Of a stretch of DNA of 29,341 bases, positions 24,072-29,341 are shown in pieces. Below the pieces are notes generated by a model. It saw only the letters and a program-made list of their open reading frames with translations, searched no databases and was not told where the DNA came from. The stretch is taken from assembly GCA_964549375.1 (NCBI GenBank), contig CAZJWF010000032.1:1-29341 (forward strand), in the 5' to 3' direction. A program made the position numbers and the translations under genes. The stretch's first letter is position 1. The number at the start of each line of letters is the position of its first letter. Origin of the DNA: JAHDDY01 sp964549375 (GTDB taxonomy: Bacteria; Pseudomonadota; Alphaproteobacteria; Rhodobacterales; Rhodobacteraceae).

Positions 24072-24557
24072 ATGCCCCAACTCCTCATCATCTATCATTC
24101 CCGCACGGGTGGCACGCGGCAGATGGCGGCGGCGGCGGCGGCGGCGGCCGACGCTGAAACACCGACAATCCTGAAACGTGCCGAAGACGCAACTGCTGCT
24201 GATCTGCTTGCTGCCGATGGGTATATCTTCGCTGCGCCAGAAAACCTCGCTGCCATTGCGGGCGTGATGAAAGAGTTCTTCGACCGCACATATTACGACT
24301 TGCTGGAACAGATCGAGGGGCGACCTTACGCTCAGATGATTTGTGCGGGTTCGGATGGAGAAAATGCGGCGCGCCAGACCGCGCGGATTGCGACCGGCTG
24401 GCGACTCAAAGAGATTCAACCGCCCCTTATCATTTGCACTCATGCTCAAAGCCCGGAGCAAATCCTCGCGGAAAAGGTCATTCCAGAAGCTGAGCTTGAG
24501 CTGTGCCGGGATCTTGGCACCTTATTCGGTGCTGGAATCGCAATGGGTGTTTTCTGA
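24072..24557 (+). CDS. Small flavodoxin-like / FMN-reductase-fold protein
   Basis: The 161-residue protein has the flavodoxin-like pattern: beta strand LLIIYHSRTGGTRQM with an S-x-T-G-G-T phosphate-binding loop (residues 9-14), then strand DGYIFAAPENLAAIAGVMKE, typical of the NAD(P)H:quinone/FMN-reductase group. A further strand MICAGSDGE near residue 93 follows. It probably binds FMN and moves electrons in the cytoplasm; partner and substrate are unknown. The helix after the phosphate loop contains eight alanines encoded by seven GCG codons and one GCC. The ribosome site before the ATG is weak. It lies alone between the ilvD hairpin and an AT-rich gap. Confidence 0.78.
   Translation: MPQLLIIYHSRTGGTRQMAAAAAAAADAETPTILKRAEDATAADLLAADGYIFAAPENLAAIAGVMKEFFDRTYYDLLEQIEGRPYAQMICAGSDGENAARQTARIATGWRLKEIQPPLIICTHAQSPEQILAEKVIPEAELELCRDLGTLFGAGIAMGVF
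24126..24149 (+). repeat. GCG trinucleotide repeat inside the flavodoxin-like gene
   Basis: Seven GCG codons followed by GCC encode eight consecutive alanines right after the flavin phosphate-binding loop. Being a multiple of three, slippage would change alanine number without a frameshift. Confidence 0.9.
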
Positions 24558-24603
24558 AAATACATCTATTTCGAGCGGTTGTCCCGCTGGCGGCAGGAAT
24601 TAA

Positions 24604-24633
24604 TTGAATGCAAAAACTCAACAAAATTATATA
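24604..24633 (+). promoter_or_regulatory. Candidate promoter in an AT-rich gap upstream of the lipoprotein
   Basis: TTGAAT (24604-24609) is followed after 17-18 bases by TTATAT/TATATA (24627-24633). The roughly 100 bases from 24600 to 24700 are far richer in A and T than the rest of the window. The predicted leader would be about 80 bases and carries a GAGGAGAGG ribosome site before the ATG at 24718. Confidence 0.45.
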
Positions 24634-24717
24634 AATTACTGAGTCATAACATTTTTATAGATTTATTAATGTAATATGTTAACTTCGTCTCGCAAGTTTA
24701 TGTGAGGAGAGGCTCTC

Positions 24718-25479
24718 ATGCGGATTTTTGTGATTGCAGCCATGGGTTCTGTCGCGATGGCAAGCTGTGCCCCATTTCAACATGGGCATTACAGCGAAGA
24801 TGTCGCTTACCTGAATTCGAAGGGTGATCCACCGGGAACGCCCTTGGTCTATCAGCCCGGCTTATCTCAGGCGACGCAGGTGGCGGACATAACCTACACC
24901 GCGCCTTCATCCGTTCCGCTCTCGCCGCAAACGACAACGACAGTTACCAGTAACGCCTTTGGAGCGGGCGGCTTTCCGACCTTGGATGTGGGGCAACAAT
25001 CTGTGCAATTCAACCAACCGGTCGGTATTTCTGTCCCGGCCCCAAGCATCGGAATTCAGCAAGCGTCTGTGGTGGCCCCAACTTTCTCTGCGCCGATTGT
25101 TTCCGCGCCAGTCAGTTATGCGCCTGCGATCCAGCAAACATATGTTGCCCCGGTTCAACCGCGCGCTCTACCAATCGTTCGAACGGTTTCGGCACCTGTT
25201 CGGCAGACGATTGTCCAATCCGTGATCCCGCAAGCTCCGGCGCCTCAATTCGTGCGCCAGAGGGTAGAGCGGGCCAGCTTTGTTGCACCGACAAAGCCTC
25301 GGACGAATAATCTTTTGGCAACCAGCTACAGCGGCCATCAGGTCGATGCGGATGGATATGCCATCTGCAACATCCCGGTGTCAGACCATGCAGCGCGGCA
25401 AATATCAGGGTTCAAGCCCGCGTATCAGCCCGCGTCGCATATCCAACGGTCTCAACCTCAAGGGTTGCTTCGGTTCTAA
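24718..25479 (+). CDS. Pro/Val/Gln-rich lipoprotein of unknown function
   Basis: This 253-residue protein is not recognised. It opens with a short signal peptide ending AMASC, so Cys17 is the likely lipidated residue of a lipoprotein. From about residue 60 to 195 the sequence is low in charge and dominated by Pro, Val, Ser, Ala and Gln, with loose recurrences such as APIVSAPVSYAPAIQQ. This suggests an extended, wall-spanning or disordered stalk. The last 50 residues contain a single Cys in DADGYAICNIPVSDHAARQI, which may form a small folded tail. A strong terminator follows. Function could be structural in the envelope, but nothing in the context confirms it. Confidence 0.75.
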   Translation: MRIFVIAAMGSVAMASCAPFQHGHYSEDVAYLNSKGDPPGTPLVYQPGLSQATQVADITYTAPSSVPLSPQTTTTVTSNAFGAGGFPTLDVGQQSVQFNQPVGISVPAPSIGIQQASVVAPTFSAPIVSAPVSYAPAIQQTYVAPVQPRALPIVRTVSAPVRQTIVQSVIPQAPAPQFVRQRVERASFVAPTKPRTNNLLATSYSGHQVDADGYAICNIPVSDHAARQISGFKPAYQPASHIQRSQPQGLLRF

Positions 25480-25518
25480 CCTCGCGATCATTCGCGTTTA
25501 CATTTTCGAAATCGAAGA

Positions 25519-25547
25519 CCTGCATTCCGTCATGAATGCGGGTTTTT
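25519..25547 (+). terminator. Intrinsic terminator after the lipoprotein gene
   Basis: CCTGCATTC (25519-25527) pairs with GAATGCGGG (25534-25542) over 9 bp with one G-U pair and a 6-base loop, immediately followed by TTTTT. It is a textbook intrinsic terminator, 40 bases after the stop codon. Confidence 0.88.
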
Positions 25548-25707
25548 CCGATTTGGGGTCCAAATTGCTGTCCTTTGTAAACAAAATATGACTCGCTGCA
25601 TAAATCTCGGTCCATTTAACCTCAGGAAAATTCCTCTCGATTAAGTGTTTGGAGAAACGAAGAGAATATCTTCCGTCCAAACTTGAATTCCTGAGCAGGA
25701 GAATGCC

Positions 25708-27798
25708 ATGCGCCGGGTTGCGCTTATCGGAGCCGGATTTATTGCTGATGCCCATTTGGGCGGGCTTGCAACGGTCCAAGACGTCAAGGTTACGGCGGTT
25801 GTAGACCCGAGCATGGGGCGTGCCGAAGCAATGGCAAAGCGCATCGGAGCAACGCCTTTTGCGTCCGTCGACGAGATGATTGCGGCGAAAATTGCCGATA
25901 CCGCACATGTCCTCACGCCGCCGCCGTTTCACCGTCTGGTCGCTGAGCCGCTGCTCGAAGCAGGTATCGACGTTCTTCTTGAAAAGCCAATGGCGGAAAC
26001 CTCGGAAGATTGTCAGGCATTGCTGGACGCTGCCGCCAAGTCCGGCGCAGCCCTGCGGATCAATCACAACTTCGTCCACCATCCCGCCTATCTGCGGCTG
26101 AAAAAGCAGATCGAAAGCGACAAGTACGGCAAGCTCCGGGCGGTACAGATGCGCTTCGCCGCGCCATTGCGCCAGATGGCGGCAAAGCAGTTCGGTCACT
26201 GGATGTTTGACTCCCCGCGCAATCTGTTAATGGAGCAAGTGGTTCACCCCCTTAGCCTAATTGATGATTTGCTTGGGCCAGTAGAATTGGCGAATGCGCT
26301 TCCAGCAGAGCCAACTCGTCCGACCGAAGGTGTTGCGATCACTAACAAGTGGTCGCTGTCCTTCAAGTCGGAACAAGGCGATGCACAGTTGCAAGTTATC
26401 TTGGGTGCGAATTACCCTAGTTGGTCGATTTCCGCGCTCTGCGATGATGGCGTAATCGAAGCCGAAATGTTTGAAAGCCGCGTCTTGGGCCGGGGCGCTC
26501 ATGCGGAAATCGCACCCATCGACCACGCCCGCCGCAGCTTTAAGGTTGCCAAGCAAGCCGCTGGTCAGGCGTTTGGCGGTCTCGGCTCCTATGCGGGCGA
26601 GATCCTTCGCTTTGGCGGCAAGTCCGATGGCTTTAACCGTTCGATGATCGGTTCGGTCGGCGCGTTCTATAAAGACTTGGCGTCGGACCAAAAGCCGACG
26701 GGCGAAACCGGCCTGCGACTCGTTGGTCTTTGCGAGCAAGCGGCGGCGGTTGCAGACAACACACCAATCCCAGCGGTGAAAAAGCCGGGTGCAAATGACA
26801 CGTATGATGTCGCTGTACTTGGCGGCACCGGGTTCATCGGTCAACATGTGACCGAGGCATTGTTGGCTCAGGGCAAGCGCGTGGCTGTCATGGCGCGTTC
26901 GACCAAGAATCTGCCGGGCCTTTTTCGCAACGAAAATGTTGGCATCTTCGGCGGCTCGATCAGCGACAAAGATGCCGTCGCTGATGTCGTGCGCCGTGCA
27001 CCGCAAGTTGTCAATCTGGCGCATGGCGGCGGCGGAGCAACCCGCGAAGCTGTGACGGCGGCTATGGTCGGCGGCGCGGAAGTCGTTGCTGAGGCTTGCC
27101 TCGCGGCGGGTACAGAGCGTCTGTTGTTCATCAGCTCATCTGCGGCGCTGTGGTTGGGTGATAAGAACGAAAAACTCGATGCCCAAACCCCACCCGACCA
27201 AAACCCTGAGGCTCGCGGTGACTACGGCTATGCTAAAGTTGTTGCCGAAGAAGCCATGCTCAAGATGCACGCGGAAAAGGGACTTCCTGTTTCGATCCTG
27301 CGTCCGGCTGTTGTGGTCGGCGAGGGCGGCGCACCGTTCCACTCGGCACTTGGTGCGTTCAACACCGAGACATGGTGTGTGGGGTGGAACAAGGGCAAGA
27401 ATCCACTGCCATTCGTTCTGGCCGAAGATGTTGCAAGCGCAATCATCGGCGCGTTGGATGCCAAACTCGATACCATCACGGGGCAAGCATTCAACCTCGT
27501 CGGCGATGTTCGTTGGAGCGCGCGTCAGTATATCGACGAACTTGCCGAAGCAACGGGCCGTCCGCTGAAATTTCAGTCGCAAAGCGGAGTCGCCGTTTCC
27601 GGCATGGAATGGCTGAAGTTTGTTGCCAAGAAAGTTTCGGGCCGCAAAGGCGTTCCTGCGCCAAGTTCGCGTGACCTGAAATCGCGTGGCATGGTCAGCG
27701 AGATCGACACCTCCATCGAGAAGAAAGTTCTCGGGTGGCAGCCGGTTGCGGATGAGGCGAAATTCCGCGAGCGCGCGATCCACGTCCACCGTGACTAA
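25708..27798 (+). CDS. Fusion of Gfo/Idh/MocA oxidoreductase and extended-SDR epimerase/dehydratase
   Basis: The 696-residue protein carries two NAD(P)-dependent domains. Residues about 1-345 form a Gfo/Idh/MocA-type oxidoreductase: VALIGAGFIADAHLGG nucleotide fold, EKPMA (Glu92-Lys93-Pro94, the family's catalytic-lysine motif) and QVVHPLSLIDDLLG for the substrate-site His. After a short linker, residues about 366-696 form an SDR epimerase/dehydratase: GGTGFIG at 372-378, FISSSAALW for the Ser and YGYAK (506-510) for the Tyr-x3-Lys pair. Both active sites look intact, so it may run two successive steps on a nucleotide sugar. AGGAG lies 7 bases before the ATG. A GT4 glycosyltransferase follows closely, supporting a sugar-modification role. 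The sugar is unknown. Confidence 0.9.
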   Translation: MRRVALIGAGFIADAHLGGLATVQDVKVTAVVDPSMGRAEAMAKRIGATPFASVDEMIAAKIADTAHVLTPPPFHRLVAEPLLEAGIDVLLEKPMAETSEDCQALLDAAAKSGAALRINHNFVHHPAYLRLKKQIESDKYGKLRAVQMRFAAPLRQMAAKQFGHWMFDSPRNLLMEQVVHPLSLIDDLLGPVELANALPAEPTRPTEGVAITNKWSLSFKSEQGDAQLQVILGANYPSWSISALCDDGVIEAEMFESRVLGRGAHAEIAPIDHARRSFKVAKQAAGQAFGGLGSYAGEILRFGGKSDGFNRSMIGSVGAFYKDLASDQKPTGETGLRLVGLCEQAAAVADNTPIPAVKKPGANDTYDVAVLGGTGFIGQHVTEALLAQGKRVAVMARSTKNLPGLFRNENVGIFGGSISDKDAVADVVRRAPQVVNLAHGGGGATREAVTAAMVGGAEVVAEACLAAGTERLLFISSSAALWLGDKNEKLDAQTPPDQNPEARGDYGYAKVVAEEAMLKMHAEKGLPVSILRPAVVVGEGGAPFHSALGAFNTETWCVGWNKGKNPLPFVLAEDVASAIIGALDAKLDTITGQAFNLVGDVRWSARQYIDELAEATGRPLKFQSQSGVAVSGMEWLKFVAKKVSGRKGVPAPSSRDLKSRGMVSEIDTSIEKKVLGWQPVADEAKFRERAIHVHRD

Positions 27799-27853
27799 CG
27801 CGCTTTCAGGAAAAGTGGACGGCGGTTCGCCGTCCGAAAGCGCGAAAACAGAT

Positions 27854-28951
27854 ATGCCAAAACGAATCCGGCTGCTCTGGGTTTTCTCGACATTCGCTGT
27901 CGGGGGGCCTCAGCGCCGGATGGCAACGCTCACCGCGTCGCTGGGCGAGGGATATGAGCACCTCGTTCTAGCGATGGATGGCCGGTACGATGCCGAGGAG
28001 GTGCTGCCGAAGGGCATCGCCTATCGGCGGGTCGAGGCCGAGGTGCAAAAGGGCGGCTTTATTTCACGCGCCAATATCCGCACCTTCCGAGAGGTAACGG
28101 CGCGGGAAAACGCCGACCTGCTATTGACCTCAAACTGGGGCGCGATTGAATGGCTGTTCGCGAACCGGGGCCGCCGTGCGATTCCGCAGATTCATTTCGA
28201 GGATGGCTTTGGTCCCGATGAGCGTCCCGACGCGCAAAACCCAAAACGGGTATGGGTGCGGCGGTTGATGTTCCGGCGCAAGGCGCTGGAATTTGTCGCG
28301 CCGAGTCAGGTGCTCGAAAAAGTCTATTCCGAGACGTGGAAGGTCAAACCTGCGCGGGTTCATCTGATTCCAAACGGCGTGGATCTTGAGGCGTTTTCGG
28401 CCACGATTCGCCCCCAACGCCCTGTCACCATCGGCACGGTTGCCGCGCTGCGGCGTGAAAAGCGGCTTGATCGGTTGATTGAGTGTTTTGCTGCTCTGCC
28501 GGATCAGACGGCTCAACTTCTCATCGTCGGGGGCGGTCCAGAGCGTGACGCGCTGGAGGCTCAGGCGAAATCGCTGGGGGGCCGTGTTCGCTTCGCCGGA
28601 GAACAAAGCGACGTTGCGCCGTTTCTGAATGACATGGACATTTACGCGCTGAGTTCTGACACAGAGCAGATGCCGATCTCGCTGGTCGAGGGCATGGCCT
28701 CCGGCTTGCCGGTGACGGCAACAAATGTCGGCGATGTTGCCTCAATGGTGTGCGACGCCAACCGCGCGCATGTTGTCCCGCTTGGCGATGATGCGGCACT
28801 GACGAACGCAATGGCCAAGCTGTGTTCGGATGCGTCTTTGCGCGCTGAACTCGGCGCGGCAAACAGCGCCCGTGCGAAACAGCATTACGGATTACAGGCG
28901 ATGACAGACGCCTATGACGCATTATTCAAAAGGTTGGCTGCGTCCCGCTAA
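27854..28951 (+). CDS. Glycosyltransferase, GT4-type
   Basis: From the ATG at 27854 the protein has 365 residues, beginning MPKRIRLLWVFSTFAVGGPQ, whose AVGGPQ loop is the usual GT4 N-domain turn. The linker HLIPNGVDLEAF is near residue 155. The C-domain shows TIGTVAALRREKRLDRLIEC, LLIVGGGPERDALE and MPISLVEGMASGLPVTATNV, the last being the E-x7-E-like donor site with Glu at EGMASG. The open frame extends upstream into the fusion gene. GTG at 27815 has AGG a few bases upstream and would add 13 residues, so the start is uncertain. It probably acts with the preceding fusion enzyme on the same sugar. Confidence 0.88.
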   Translation: MPKRIRLLWVFSTFAVGGPQRRMATLTASLGEGYEHLVLAMDGRYDAEEVLPKGIAYRRVEAEVQKGGFISRANIRTFREVTARENADLLLTSNWGAIEWLFANRGRRAIPQIHFEDGFGPDERPDAQNPKRVWVRRLMFRRKALEFVAPSQVLEKVYSETWKVKPARVHLIPNGVDLEAFSATIRPQRPVTIGTVAALRREKRLDRLIECFAALPDQTAQLLIVGGGPERDALEAQAKSLGGRVRFAGEQSDVAPFLNDMDIYALSSDTEQMPISLVEGMASGLPVTATNVGDVASMVCDANRAHVVPLGDDAALTNAMAKLCSDASLRAELGAANSARAKQHYGLQAMTDAYDALFKRLAASR

Positions 28952-28972
28952 TTTCGTCAATCGCCGAACGGC

Positions 28973-29341
28973 TTACACCATTGCCCACGCCAAACTTCTT
29001 CCGCCCCGATGGAGCGGAAGTTCCAAAGCCTTCTCAAAACGAATACCTTTATCGGGCGGGCGATCAATTCGCGCACTGCGCACCGCCTGATCTGTCGCGA
29101 AATCTTCGGGGTCGATCAAGAACGGAATATGCGAAGGTGAAACTTCTTTTTCCGAACATCGTTGGATCAGACGCCGTGCGTGGCGGGGCAGGTTGTTGAG
29201 CTTCGCTCGCAAAGCTGAAATCCGAGACAGCAGGTGATCTACAGAAAAACCGTCTTCTGGAATGACCTCAACATGGGGCGGATCAATCGGGCGCGCCGCC
29301 AGTGCAGCCGCCGCGCGATGCCGAAACAACAGATAGGCGGA
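28973..29341 (-). CDS. Protein of unknown function, 5' part beyond the window
   Basis: A reading frame of 122 codons enters from the right edge and stops at 28973, converging on the glycosyltransferase with a 21-base gap. It reads SAYLLFRHRAAAALAARP at the edge, then a basic helical stretch LSRISALRAKLNNLPRHARR and ends GRSLAWAMV. No family is recognised. The absence of stops, the codon usage and the convergent fit argue that it is a real gene tail rather than chance. No start codon is visible, so the true beginning is outside. Confidence 0.6.
   Translation of the reverse strand, partial: SAYLLFRHRAAAALAARPIDPPHVEVIPEDGFSVDHLLSRISALRAKLNNLPRHARRLIQRCSEKEVSPSHIPFLIDPEDFATDQAVRSARIDRPPDKGIRFEKALELPLHRGGRSLAWAMV

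Noticed and set aside
24600..24700. AT-rich stretch considered as a replication origin or insertion remnant
   Set aside because: No DnaA-box cluster, terminal inverted repeat or target duplication was seen; a promoter is the simpler reading.
26257..27024. 255-codon minus-strand frame opposite the oxidoreductase fusion
   Set aside because: It is overlapped by intact catalytic motifs on the plus strand and has no start context.
27686..27853. 56-codon upstream extension of the right-hand glycosyltransferase
   Set aside because: It overlaps the end of the fusion gene by over 100 bases and encodes Ser/Arg-rich sequence unlike a GT4 N-terminus. A GTG at 27815 remains possible.
1..29341. tRNA, rRNA, CRISPR, transposase or phage genes
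   Set aside because: Nothing resembling these was seen on either strand, though tRNA detection by eye is limited.

Overview
The window looks like a chromosomal segment from an alphaproteobacterium, most likely a member of the Rhodobacterales (Roseobacter-like). This is inferred from the divergent purD/xseA pair, the long runs of genes that overlap by 1-4 bases, the fused two-domain oligopeptide ABC ATPase, and a moderately high GC content judged by eye. No tRNA, rRNA, CRISPR array, insertion sequence or phage gene was seen. The assignment rests on protein style and gene order only.

Left end (1-3800): purD (minus, missing only its last few codons at the window edge) lies divergent to xseA. 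xseA converges on a lipoprotein esterase of the PHB-depolymerase/LpqC type. Three hairpins sit here: one over the purD ribosome-binding site, a tandem pair between the convergent genes, and a 10-bp stem beside the esterase ribosome-binding site.

Centre left (3840-15625, minus strand): one compact run of ten genes, read from 15625 down to 3840. The order is MurG-like glycosyltransferase, two GT4-type glycosyltransferases, histidine phosphatase, second MurG-like glycosyltransferase, polysaccharide-deacetylase-like protein, fused DppD-DppF ATPase, periplasmic substrate-binding protein, and two permeases. Seven of the nine junctions overlap and the other two gaps are 4 and 11 bases, so it should be a single translationally coupled operon. 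It joins a glycan-assembly set to a complete peptide/nickel-type ABC importer, and is the most interesting system in the window. A perfect 17-bp palindrome lies between its start and the divergent mechanosensitive channel gene.

Centre right (15743-25480): a large MscS-family channel, a secreted cytochrome P460-like haem protein, a PCu(A)C-fold periplasmic protein that lacks the usual His/Met copper ligands, a Uup-type ABC-F ATPase with a small membrane protein right behind it, ilvD, a small flavodoxin-like protein carrying a GCG repeat, and a Pro/Val/Gln-rich lipoprotein behind an AT-rich promoter region.

Right end (25700-29341): a fusion of a Gfo/Idh/MocA oxidoreductase and an extended SDR epimerase/dehydratase, followed closely by a GT4 glycosyltransferase. 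These two probably form a second sugar-modification and transfer unit. A minus-strand ORF of unknown function runs off the right edge.
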